From CAYXDR01 sp046498185 (lineage in GTDB: Bacteria; Desulfobacterota; DSM-4660; Desulfatiglandales; Desulfatiglandaceae), in assembly GCA_046498185.1 (NCBI GenBank), contig JAWOBE010000137.1:1-26050 (forward strand): a stretch of 26,050 nt of DNA, in the 5' to 3' direction. Numbering within the stretch: the first letter of the stretch is position 1; every line of letters starts with the position of its first letter. This document shows, piece by piece, positions 14,604 to 22,863 of this stretch. The notes under the pieces were generated by a model that was given only the letters and a program-made list of their open reading frames with translations, did no database searches and was not told the origin of the DNA. A program made the translations under genes and the position numbers.

Positions 14604-16255
14604 CAGTATTTTCTCGTCCTGATTATATTGAAAACCAACCAGAGTCCGAGTAGCGCAGAAATCAGGTACCCGATAACGCCGATCGCCGGGAAACCGAAAA
14701 GAAGAGGCCCGACTCCTGTGGTTATAATCATTGAAGATCCTATTATCAATGAAGCGATAATTATGCTAAAAGCCATCCGGTTTGAGCTGTTTTCCATTGC
14801 ATTTATAAGATCTCCTATATTTTCAAACCGAAAGGCCATTTCTAGGTCACCTTGACCGATTCTACTCAAGATCTCAATCAGCTTTTTTGGTATTTCCCTC
14901 TGGGAGTCGAATATGCGGCCGAATGTTACGGAAAGGTTCCGCCACAGCTTACGGGGCTGGTAGCGTTTCGCAGCAAGGTTTTTTATATACCCTTCGGATT
15001 CGGAAAGTACATTAAGGCCCGGGTGAATCTGACGTGCGGTTCCTTCGGCCGTTACGAGTGCTTTGACCATAATCACCAGATCAGGGGGGAGCGTCAAATG
15101 ATACACCCGGAGCAATTCGGTGATTGCGAGGAGGATATGACCTATGTTCATAGCCTTAACGGGAACAGCAAAATAAGAGTCTACGATATCCAGCAATTCT
15201 CGTTCCAGGGCGTCTTGATCGATTGCGGTTTCACGGGAACAAATTTTCAATAAAGTGTGGACCATTTGTTCACCGTCTTTTTCCATGATCGCTTTCAGCA
15301 AATCGATCAATATGTTACGGTCGTTTTCCGTTAAACGCCCAACAAGTCCCCAATCAAGCAGGCAGAGCCTGTTTCCGTCATAAACGAGCATGTTTCCCGG
15401 ATGAGGATCGGCATGGAAGAAGCCGTCTTCAAGAATCTGTTTAATGGCGGCTTTCAAACCCTCCTTTGCCATCAACTCGGCATTTATCAGGTCGGTGGAA
15501 TCCATGTCTTTTAACTTTGTCCCATGGATATGCTCCATCACCAGGATTTTTTTAAAACAATAATCGTCATAAACTTTAGGTATATATATCCACGAAGAAT
15601 CCGTTTGATAGGAACCGGCGATTTTCATATTGCGGGTTTCCCTGGTGAAGTCGATTTCCCGTAACAGGTTACGCCTGGTAACCCTGACGAGATTCGGCAG
15701 GTCATAGGCCTTGAATTCATCGGAGTGTTCATGAAGGCGGCCAGCGATACCAGCCAGAATATCAAGGTCTGCTTCCATTCTTTTTTTGATTTCGGGGCGT
15801 TGGACCTTGACAGATACGATATCCCCTTCTTTACGTAAAACAGCTCGGTGCACCTGCGAGATTGATGCAGCAGCTAAAGGCTCGGCATCGAAAATGGAGA
15901 AGACTTCGTTCAGTTTTTGTCCCAGGCTGGATTCCACCACTTCATGGATTTCGGCCAAAGGTACCGGAGGGACGTCATCCTGCAGTTTGCTGAGTTCTTT
16001 GATAAGTGGCGCTGGAAGCAGGTCCGGCCGCAGGCTCATTATTTGGCCCAATTTAATGAAAGTAGGCCCGAGATCTTCGACTACACGGCGGATTCTTTCA
16101 TAGGTTTCAAGATTACGTTCTGCTGGATCGGTTTTCTTTATGAGTCTCGACCCGGGCAGATCAAGTCTTTGGGCCAGATCATCGAAACCATACTTCAAAA
16201 GTACCATCAGTATGGTTTTGAAACGAGTGAGCTTGGTAATAGCGCTAAAATCCAA
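14603..16255 (-). CDS. ABC1/UbiB (AarF) family atypical kinase, membrane-anchored
   Basis: A 550-residue UbiB-family protein. Members support ubiquinone or other lipid metabolism, probably as ATPases with suppressed kinase activity. The hallmark KxGQ motif (Lys68-Gln71), the Ala-rich loop LAAAS (128-131) in place of a Gly loop, VKVQRP (Lys150), REIDF (Glu200, Asp202) and the catalytic loop HADPHPGN (281-288) are present. The metal-binding motif reads DWG (301-303) instead of the usual DFG. Two C-terminal hydrophobic helices (about 490-545) anchor it to the inner membrane. TTG at 16255 is the start, with AGGAG six bases upstream. It lies 103 bases after the phasin-like gene in the same direction. 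An anaerobe suggests a role in menaquinone or lipid homeostasis rather than ubiquinone synthesis. Confidence 0.93.
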   Translation of the reverse strand: MDFSAITKLTRFKTILMVLLKYGFDDLAQRLDLPGSRLIKKTDPAERNLETYERIRRVVEDLGPTFIKLGQIMSLRPDLLPAPLIKELSKLQDDVPPVPLAEIHEVVESSLGQKLNEVFSIFDAEPLAAASISQVHRAVLRKEGDIVSVKVQRPEIKKRMEADLDILAGIAGRLHEHSDEFKAYDLPNLVRVTRRNLLREIDFTRETRNMKIAGSYQTDSSWIYIPKVYDDYCFKKILVMEHIHGTKLKDMDSTDLINAELMAKEGLKAAIKQILEDGFFHADPHPGNMLVYDGNRLCLLDWGLVGRLTENDRNILIDLLKAIMEKDGEQMVHTLLKICSRETAIDQDALERELLDIVDSYFAVPVKAMNIGHILLAITELLRVYHLTLPPDLVIMVKALVTAEGTARQIHPGLNVLSESEGYIKNLAAKRYQPRKLWRNLSVTFGRIFDSQREIPKKLIEILSRIGQGDLEMAFRFENIGDLINAMENSSNRMAFSIIIASLIIGSSMIITTGVGPLLFGFPAIGVIGYLISALLGLWLVFNIIRTRKY

Positions 16256-16358
16256 TTAGGTCTCCTGTTGATTTACGATATGCGGGGAGTTCGGTTCGAT
16301 TGGAGATGAGTATAGCGCTAAACCGGCCGTGTTGAGGCGACTATGAAGACGTCGAAAA

Positions 16359-16688
16359 TTAAGCATTATCCTGCCTGTTGACGGCTTTTTCGATGATGGC
16401 CATCCGGGTTTCAATCTGTTCGATTCTTTTTTCGAGTTCTTTAACTTCGGAAGCTTTCACAAGGTCGAGATTTTTGAGCGCTTTTTTTATTGTCTCACTG
16501 ATGGATTTTTCTAGTTGAGACCAATGGCTTTCACCGGTAGAAAGCAGTTCTTCCTTGAGTTTTTGGGCGTCTTCTTTGCTTATTTTAGCCTCTTTAACTA
16601 ATTTATTACATAATTCCTCGACTTTTTCCTTAGTCAAAAATACGGCACCAAAACTCGATAAAAGGCCGTTTCGAATCTCGTCGAACAT
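16359..16688 (-). CDS. Phasin-like coiled-coil protein
   Basis: A 109-residue, highly helical, charged protein resembling the poly(3-hydroxyalkanoate) synthesis-regulator/phasin group: LTKEKVEELCNKLVKEAKIS, then EDAQKLKEELL, and a C-terminal leucine-zipper-like coiled coil (about 80-105). GGGGG precedes the ATG at 16688. There is no PHA synthase in the window. Pairing with the UbiB-like gene downstream suggests that it acts on membranes or lipids rather than PHA granules. The assignment is by overall pattern only. Confidence 0.8.
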   Translation of the reverse strand: MFDEIRNGLLSSFGAVFLTKEKVEELCNKLVKEAKISKEDAQKLKEELLSTGESHWSQLEKSISETIKKALKNLDLVKASEVKELEKRIEQIETRMAIIEKAVNRQDNA

Positions 16689-16811
16689 TGGAACCCCCTT
16701 TCTTTTCCAAGTTTACAAATAAAGATTCGGTCAGCGCTGGTATTGTTATCGAAAATTAACCAGGACTTTTTTTGGATGCCGATACCAATTCCACGGCCCC
16801 TCCCGCCAAAC

Positions 16812-16851
16812 TTACATGCCTGATCATCTTGTTCCGCCGCAGGGCATGTAA
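16812..16851. repeat. Inverted repeat upstream of the phasin-like gene
   Basis: TTACATGCC (16812-16820) and GGCATGTAA (16843-16851) are perfect inverted copies with a 22-base spacer. A second short palindrome, CCATTA-G-TAATGG, lies at 16929-16941. Neither has a T-run. They are candidate operators or mRNA structures in a 273-base gap that otherwise holds nothing I can name. Confidence 0.5.
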
Positions 16852-16961
16852 TTGAGATCGTCAGAGTATGGGACTTAAAGGAAAATCATGCATCCCGACA
16901 CTATCTTTATTTATTAGGGCGGCCGTAGCCATTAGTAATGGTAAAATATAAAATACTTGTA

Positions 16962-17123
16962 TCAGGCGGAAATACGGCGATCTTGCTGGCCCTTCCGCCT
17001 GCGGATGACATTCCCGGAACCGGAAACGATTGGACGTTCTGGTTGTTCGTCTTGGTCCTGTTCACTGAGAGTTATCAATTTTTTTAATTCTTTTTCAAGT
17101 TCACGAAGTCTTTTTGCATCCAT
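16962..17123 (-). CDS. Small charged protein (53 residues), unknown
   Basis: The ATG at 17123 follows GGAGG eleven bases upstream and opens 53 codons. Residues 1-20 form an amphipathic, Lys/Glu/Leu-rich helix; 21-30 are acidic; 31-53 form a basic tail with the pattern SGSGNVIRRRKG. The contrast between an acidic-helical start and a basic, Gly/Ser-linked tail looks like a designed protein rather than chance. No family is recognised. It lies between the phasin-like gene and the next small ORF, in the same direction. Confidence 0.6.
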   Translation of the reverse strand: MDAKRLRELEKELKKLITLSEQDQDEQPERPIVSGSGNVIRRRKGQQDRRISA

Positions 17124-17375
17124 CCTTAATTATTCCTCCAGAAATATAGACCGGCGCCTGTTCTTTTCGCTGGCAACGATATAGGCCGGATAATCGAAGC
17201 CTGTTTTTTAAAGTTTCGCCGACAAGGCCGACGAGACTAAAGCCTGCACGATAGGCCCTGAAAGAACTTAGGTGCACGCTTTTATCAGAATTTACGCGGA
17301 AATCTGTACCCAAAGATTTTACGGGATCACAGAGATAAGTACCTTTTTGAGAGAAGATACCTGGTATGATAAATA

Positions 17376-17558
17376 TTAATTATCGTTAAATAGCCCTCGA
17401 ATAAGATAAAATTTTTTGTCTTTAAAATTAAGCATGCTGACGATCGATTGAAGAGGCTCCCGCTTTATTCCGGTTTCCCGCATAATGAAGTCGGCGTCGG
17501 CTTCTTCGCGGATCAAATTGATAACTTTAGCTATATTCCAATTAATTCCATGAGCCAT
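17376..17558 (-). CDS. Hypothetical small protein with possible HTH
   Basis: Sixty residues from the ATG at 17558, predicted to be helical; FIMRETGIKREPLQSIVSML looks like a helix-turn-helix. The frame stays open upstream to a TTG at 17630, but that has no ribosome site, and the GGAG before the ATG stands about 13 bases away, so the start is uncertain. No family is recognised. It is oriented like its neighbours. The 252 bases between this gene and the 53-residue gene hold nothing I can support. Confidence 0.4.
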   Translation of the reverse strand: MAHGINWNIAKVINLIREEADADFIMRETGIKREPLQSIVSMLNFKDKKFYLIRGLFNDN

Positions 17559-17679
17559 ATAAAACAAGAGTCTCCGCTCATTATACTTCCCGGCGAAGAC
17601 CAAGGCAGGTTTCAAACACCGGATATTCAATATTAAACATTAAGAGGGAAACGTCAAGCTTTTTCGATCCGAGTTCGTT

Positions 17680-18582
17680 CTATAAATTTTCACCGGAATT
17701 TTGCGAAGGCTCGGCGATGTTCTCCTCGTTTTGCAAATCATTATCCCCAGAGGCCCCGGCTTCCGTCGTTGTATTGTCGCCTTCGGCATCCAAGGCTTCT
17801 TCATCCTCTTTTTCGCCGGCCGGTTCGCTCTTTTCCGCTTCATCTTTTTCCTGTTGATTCAGTGACATGGCCCTGAACTGCTCGATTTTGGTGTCTGCGA
17901 AACCCACCAGAATATCGTTTATGTAACTCTTCAGATCGGCGCCTACGTAAGACTCGAGCGCACCGTAAATGGAATTTTTGGATTCGTAATATTCGGCGAG
18001 AATCATCGTGCCCATGTGGATGTTATTGTCTATGTGAAAGATGTTGTCATTGTTGATGCCCAGTTTCTCAACTTTTTCCGGATGAGCCGAAGCCATTACC
18101 TGCATCAAGCCTTTAGCTTTCTTGTTGCTTTCAAGGATCAGTCTGAAGCTGGATTCACGCATCGCCACGTTCACTATCAATTCGGGAGGAATACGGTATT
18201 TATACGAATATTTGCGAACCGTAGAGGCAATAACATCGGCTACCATAGGATCGATCTTCGGTTGAAGATTCAAAATCAACGACGCAATCCAGATTTGTTC
18301 CGCTGCGGTTTTCTGCTCCTTAACTCGTTCCTCGGCCGCAACCGCCTGTTGAAGACTTTTTATTGCCTGGTCTTTCTTTTGCACATTCTCCTTGGATATT
18401 TCGAGGTGTTGAGTAAGGTTGTCAAGGGTTGAATTCAGCCCTGAAACATTCAAATCCATTTCTTCCAGCTGCTTATTAATCAGCGTGTTCTGGTATAAAA
18501 GGTAGGTTACGGCAGCAAACGCACAGAGGACCAATACAAGAGTTATAATAGGTAGTTTGCTTTTATTCCCACGGTTTTCCAT
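17680..18582 (-). CDS. Membrane-anchored lytic transglycosylase (SLT domain)
   Basis: A 300-residue protein. Residues 11-30 are a single membrane helix with a short cytoplasmic N-terminus; 35-95 form a coiled coil; 110-225 are a Slt70-type lysozyme-like domain that cleaves peptidoglycan glycan strands. Catalytic Glu143 stands in MRESSF, and GLMQV (158-162) is the conserved motif. The last 55 residues are a disordered tail rich in Glu, Asp, Gly and Asn. GGGGGAGGAA precedes the ATG. The domain is known; the long coiled coil and acidic tail suggest partners in the envelope. The following gap up to smc lies on the divergent side. Confidence 0.9.
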   Translation of the reverse strand: MENRGNKSKLPIITLVLVLCAFAAVTYLLYQNTLINKQLEEMDLNVSGLNSTLDNLTQHLEISKENVQKKDQAIKSLQQAVAAEERVKEQKTAAEQIWIASLILNLQPKIDPMVADVIASTVRKYSYKYRIPPELIVNVAMRESSFRLILESNKKAKGLMQVMASAHPEKVEKLGINNDNIFHIDNNIHMGTMILAEYYESKNSIYGALESYVGADLKSYINDILVGFADTKIEQFRAMSLNQQEKDEAEKSEPAGEKEDEEALDAEGDNTTTEAGASGDNDLQNEENIAEPSQNSGENL

Positions 18583-18749
18583 TTCCTCCCCCTTTTTTGT
18601 TTTTCCGAGCGCGGCGAGTGTATTCGAACATTTTTGTCGGTTTGCTAAAATTTTTTCTGTCCGACTGATCTAAACAGAACTGCTTTTTAACAAGTCCCCG
18701 CATGGAGGCCGGTCTCGAATCCATATTATGTACTTGATATTAAAAGTAT

Positions 18750-18795
18750 GTCATGTTTTTCTCAACAAGGCAACATGACTTGACGCATGACTTGA
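18750..18795. repeat. CATGAC repeat cluster
   Basis: CATGACTTGA occurs twice in tandem (18774-18783 and 18786-18795, two bases apart). GTCATGTT (18750-18757) is an inverted copy of AACATGAC (18772-18779). Three occurrences of CATGAC/GTCATG within 46 bases suggest a binding site for a DNA-binding protein. Confidence 0.55.
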
Positions 18796-19016
18796 TAGAT
18801 GTTTTTTTAGCTTCACAGGTCGCTATGAACCGCTTGGAATAATTCTGGTATAAGGAAAATTACCATTGACTTTAAAATTGATGGCCTCGTAAAAGGTCGA
18901 AACAAAGCGTTTCCGTAATTCGAAGCTATCAACTTTTACCGGAAAAACAAAATCAATAAACAGCCTTAGCCCCGTATCCTCCGGGGTCGGAATAGGGGAT
19001 AGTGGATTCCCACATA

Positions 19017-19049
19017 TAGATGATGGACGCTTCATGAATACATCATCTA
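19017..19049. repeat. Perfect inverted repeat upstream of smc
   Basis: TAGATGATG (19017-19025) and CATCATCTA (19041-19049) are perfect inverted copies around a 15-base spacer that itself holds the palindrome TTCATGAA. It lies about 100 bases before the smc start. No T-run follows, so an operator is more likely than a terminator. Confidence 0.6.
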
Positions 19050-19150
19050 GTATTTATGCTTTACAAATACCGCCCAAGATGATATCTAAATTTCAGTGAT
19101 TAAAAGACTGTTGATTTCCTGTAATGCTTACAAGTGAGTTTGAAAGGGAA

Positions 19151-22100
19151 ATGAAAATAAAAAAACTCTCAATATTAGGGTTTAAGTCGATAATGGACCG
19201 GGTCGATATTCTGTTTCACGCTGGGATAAGTGGAATAGTCGGTCCGAACGGCTGCGGCAAAAGCAACATTGTCGATGCAATCAGGTGGTGTCTAGGGGAG
19301 CAAAGCCCTAAACAGCTGAGAGGCCGCAGCATGGAAGATGTGATTTTCAGCGGCACAGGAGAACGGAAACCCCTGGGAATGGCCGAGGTCAGCCTGGTTT
19401 TCGAAAACGGAGACAGGCCTTTTCCCGGTCCGTACGGCCGTGGAACGGAGCTTTCTGTGACACGACGTCTTTATCGATCGGGGGACAGCGAATACCTGAT
19501 AAACAACATGCCGTGCAGGCTCAAAGACATTGTTGAGATGTTCATGGACACCGGGCTGGGAAACAAAGCCTACTCAATAATCGGCCAAGGCCAGATAGGC
19601 AGCATCGTAGAGCAAAGGCCAGAGGAAACTCGAATAATGCTTGAGGAGGCGGCCGGTATAACCAAATACCGCAAAAAAGCCGCGGAGAGTCAGAAAAAGA
19701 TCGAGCTGACCAGGGCAAATCTTCAGCGGGTGGAGGATATCTTAAACGAGGTGGGCCGCCAGATGCGTTCCCTTAAAAGACAGGCGGCGAAAGCCAAGCG
19801 TTACAAAGAGCTATCGGTACGCATTCAGGATGTAGAATTGGCCATCCATGCAAACAACTACAGCCGCCTTCAGAAAGACTCTCAATTGACCCGCCGGGCC
19901 GCTGAGGAACTGGTGGAACAGGAAACGGTGATGGATGCCCGGCTCGCCAATCACCTGGCGCGAATTGAATCGATGCAGATTGAGTTGGAGGAAAAGGACA
20001 GTCACCTCGGCGAACTGCGTCAGCGCCATGACCGGATGAAAGAGCAGGTCCATCGCCGGGAAACCGAGATTGAGGCACTGGGCGTTGAATTGCGGACGCA
20101 CGAAGAGCTGGAGGGGAGGCTGAGAGCGGAACAGGAGTCGATCGAGCAGCGACAAAACGATCTCGAACAGGAAAAGGCCCGCATCATCCGGGACCTGGAC
20201 CAGTTGAAAGAGGATTATGGCAAACTGGAAAGAGAATCTGCACTTGCCGAGCAGCGGCTTAAAAACCGAAGGACGTTTCTTGCCTCGGTCAAGGAAGAGT
20301 TTGAATCGCTTCGCTCAAAGTTGGGGAAGGGAGCCGAGCAGGAAATGAGCTTAACCCATGAGTCTGGTTATCTTACTAAAATTCTCGGCCAAATAACAGA
20401 CACGGTTTCCAGGCTTCAAAAAGAGAAGGAAGAGCTTGAAAAACGAAGAGAAACATTGGGCGGAGCTGCCGACAGGCAGATGGCGATAAGGGAGGAAAAC
20501 GCGCGTGGGCTCAAAGAACTCGATGAAGAAACGGACGAGCATCGGGATTATATCGAGGAAATCGAGCAGCTCCTGCACCGTAATAAGCATGAACTGAGAA
20601 CTCTCGAAGACGAACGCAGGTCTTGCCGTTCGCGACTGGCGAGCTTGCAGGCACTGGCTGAAAACTACGAGGGCTACCAGGTGGGTGTTCGTACGATCAT
20701 GAAGGCCGATGATTTTCCGGAGCGTCATTCAGGCGCGGTTAAAGAGCTTCTGGCCGACATCATCCACGTGACGCCCGAGCATGAGCGGGCTGTTGAGGCG
20801 GCGCTCGGTGATAACCTCCAGCGAATCATGGTGTCTTCATATAACGACGGGCTGAAAGGAGTAGGCTATCTGAAAGCAAAAGGTAAGGGGAAAGGCAGCT
20901 TTGTCCCTATCCGGGACTACCGTGTGTCCGATCTCCCCGGCACCCGACCTTCGGAGCTTACTTTTTTGAATGACCTCGTTGAAGTGGCCGAAGAATATCG
21001 GCCTTTGATAGACGCATTGCTGGGAAGGATCGCGCTGGTCGCGGATTTGGATGAAGCAGCCTGCCTGTGGTCGTCAGACATTGCCGGAATTTCTTTTATC
21101 ACTCCGGAAGGAGACTTTATCGACCGGACAGGCACCGTGAGCGGTGGCGCTGCAGGACGGGGATCACAAGGCATTCTGGCACGGAAACGGGAAATATCAG
21201 AGCTGGCAAAGCGCGCGGGTGTGTTGGACAGAAAAGTTTCGGAAGCCGAAGGCGTAGTGGAAAGGCTTGCGCAAGATATAGATGAAAGACGGGAGACTCT
21301 TAACGGCATAGAGGAGCGTAAGTATGAACGTCGTGAACAGATCAATGAATGTGACAAAAAACTGTTCCGACTGGGGCAGGAGATGGATCAGGTCGAGCAT
21401 TTGTTGGCCGGCATTTCCGAAGAAATAAAAAGGAAAGAGAAGGAACGCGCACGTCACGATGAAGCTCTGTTAAAACTTGGTGCCGAGCTTGATACTTGTC
21501 GGCAGGTACGGCGGAGAGAGCAGGAAGTCTTCAGCCGTAAAGAAAAGGAACTCAAGGAATGTGAGAGTGAATTCGATCAACTCCGGGATCAGTTGGCCAA
21601 GCTGAAAACCGAGGTCAAAGTTAAAGCCGAAGAACAGCGGGGTTTGAAAAGAGAAATCGCGCGGATTGAAGAATACATGGAAGAATCCCTAGTACGTATG
21701 GGTAAGATCGAAGAAGAGATCGCTTCCGGTCGCCTTGCCTGTGAGGGGTACAAAAAAAAGCGGGAAACCATGACGAACGAGCTCCATGGTACGTACGACC
21801 GACTTGGACAGGCCCGTGATGCGGTTGATGAGGCAGAGCGGGACCGTCAAGAATCTTCGCTTGTTATAAAACAAGAGGAAAAACAGGTGGAGCGGGTCCG
21901 AAGGGAGCTGGAAGAACTTAGAAATCGCATCGGCGCCGCCAAACTGGAGCATTCGGAACTTACATTCAAGATGGATTCAATTGTCGAAGCGGCTAAAGAG
22001 AGATTTGATATAGATCTTGCGGTTGATTACAGCCGCTATATCGATGAACAGGCCGAGGTAGGCAGGCTTGAGAGCAGTTTGATAGAATTGAAAGAATCCC

Positions 22101-22756
22101 GTTCGAAATTGGGTGAGGTGAATCTCACGGCGATCAAGGAATATGAAGCTTTGAAAGAACGTAATGATTTTATAACCGCTCAAAGGGATGACTTGCTCAA
22201 TTCAATAGAGTCGCTGACTTCAGCAATCCGCAAAATCAACAGGACTTCACTCGAAAAATTCCGGGAAACCTTCGATGCTGTGAATGCAAAACTCAAGGAA
22301 ATTTACCCTATACTCTTTTCCGGGGGGTCTGCAAACCTCAAGTTGACGAACGAGTCATCGCCCCTCGAAAGCGGGGTTCTGGTGGAAGTTCAACCTCCAG
22401 GGAAAAAATTTGTGCATATGGGTTTGTTATCAGGCGGTGAGAAGGCCTTGGTGGCAATGGCTCTGCTTTTTGCTATTTACATGATAAGGCCCAGCCCATT
22501 CTGTTTGCTCGACGAGGTGGATGCGCCTCTCGACGAAAGCAACCTGCTTCGGTTCAATGATTTACTCAACGAAATTAAACGCGATTCACAGGTTATCATG
22601 ATCACCCACAATCGTAGGACGATGGAAATCGCGGATCGTCTTTTCGGGGTCACGATGGAAAAAGCGGGCGTTTCAAAAACCGTGGCCGTGGATCTGAAGA
22701 AGCTTGAATACCAGGAGCTGAATTCGTCTTCCAAGGAATCTCCCAACCTGAACTGA
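19151..22756 (+). CDS. smc: Chromosome segregation protein SMC
   Basis: A 1201-residue full-length SMC ATPase, which folds and segregates the chromosome with ScpA and ScpB. The N-terminal head has Walker A GPNGCGKS (31-38) and the R/Q-loop region RWCLGEQSPKQLRG. Two long coiled coils (about 165-500 and 680-1010) flank the hinge at about 505-665, marked by GTVSGGAAGRG. The C-terminal head carries signature LLSGGEKALVAMALL (about 1092) and Walker B CLLDEVDAPLDE (about 1120). I start at the ATG at 19151 (MKIKKLSILGFKS, the family start); an ATG at 19124 adds nine non-conserved residues. No scpA or scpB is in the window. It is followed by ftsY, a common order in bacteria. Confidence 0.97.
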   Translation: MKIKKLSILGFKSIMDRVDILFHAGISGIVGPNGCGKSNIVDAIRWCLGEQSPKQLRGRSMEDVIFSGTGERKPLGMAEVSLVFENGDRPFPGPYGRGTELSVTRRLYRSGDSEYLINNMPCRLKDIVEMFMDTGLGNKAYSIIGQGQIGSIVEQRPEETRIMLEEAAGITKYRKKAAESQKKIELTRANLQRVEDILNEVGRQMRSLKRQAAKAKRYKELSVRIQDVELAIHANNYSRLQKDSQLTRRAAEELVEQETVMDARLANHLARIESMQIELEEKDSHLGELRQRHDRMKEQVHRRETEIEALGVELRTHEELEGRLRAEQESIEQRQNDLEQEKARIIRDLDQLKEDYGKLERESALAEQRLKNRRTFLASVKEEFESLRSKLGKGAEQEMSLTHESGYLTKILGQITDTVSRLQKEKEELEKRRETLGGAADRQMAIREENARGLKELDEETDEHRDYIEEIEQLLHRNKHELRTLEDERRSCRSRLASLQALAENYEGYQVGVRTIMKADDFPERHSGAVKELLADIIHVTPEHERAVEAALGDNLQRIMVSSYNDGLKGVGYLKAKGKGKGSFVPIRDYRVSDLPGTRPSELTFLNDLVEVAEEYRPLIDALLGRIALVADLDEAACLWSSDIAGISFITPEGDFIDRTGTVSGGAAGRGSQGILARKREISELAKRAGVLDRKVSEAEGVVERLAQDIDERRETLNGIEERKYERREQINECDKKLFRLGQEMDQVEHLLAGISEEIKRKEKERARHDEALLKLGAELDTCRQVRRREQEVFSRKEKELKECESEFDQLRDQLAKLKTEVKVKAEEQRGLKREIARIEEYMEESLVRMGKIEEEIASGRLACEGYKKKRETMTNELHGTYDRLGQARDAVDEAERDRQESSLVIKQEEKQVERVRRELEELRNRIGAAKLEHSELTFKMDSIVEAAKERFDIDLAVDYSRYIDEQAEVGRLESSLIELKESRSKLGEVNLTAIKEYEALKERNDFITAQRDDLLNSIESLTSAIRKINRTSLEKFRETFDAVNAKLKEIYPILFSGGSANLKLTNESSPLESGVLVEVQPPGKKFVHMGLLSGGEKALVAMALLFAIYMIRPSPFCLLDEVDAPLDESNLLRFNDLLNEIKRDSQVIMITHNRRTMEIADRLFGVTMEKAGVSKTVAVDLKKLEYQELNSSSKESPNLN

Positions 22757-22863
22757 AACTAAAACATCATCTTTACGCTTGCACTCCTCGGCGGTTGAAG
22801 GTAAGCAGGAGAGCATCCTTGATATGGGGAGATGATTTTGTCGAAACGGGGTTTGCTTTTGAA

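Larger units (their letters stand above)
18583..19150. other. Intergenic region between the transglycosylase gene and smc
   Basis: No supported gene in 568 bases. A 70-codon minus frame (19035-18823) lacks a ribosome site and looks like translated noncoding repeat. The region is rich in short repeats and palindromes, listed separately. A stretch near 18870-18910 resembles interspersed repeats that I recall from deltaproteobacterial genomes; this cannot be checked here. Confidence 0.5.

Noticed and set aside
17101..17313. 70-codon minus-strand frame containing a GFSLVGLV stretch
   Set aside because: It looks a little like a pilin start but lacks the conserved Glu5 context, a ribosome site and a hydrophobic helix of proper length, and overlaps the start of the 53-residue gene.
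18823..19035. 70-codon minus-strand frame before smc
   Set aside because: No ribosome site; it spans the repeat-rich gap and reads like translated noncoding sequence.
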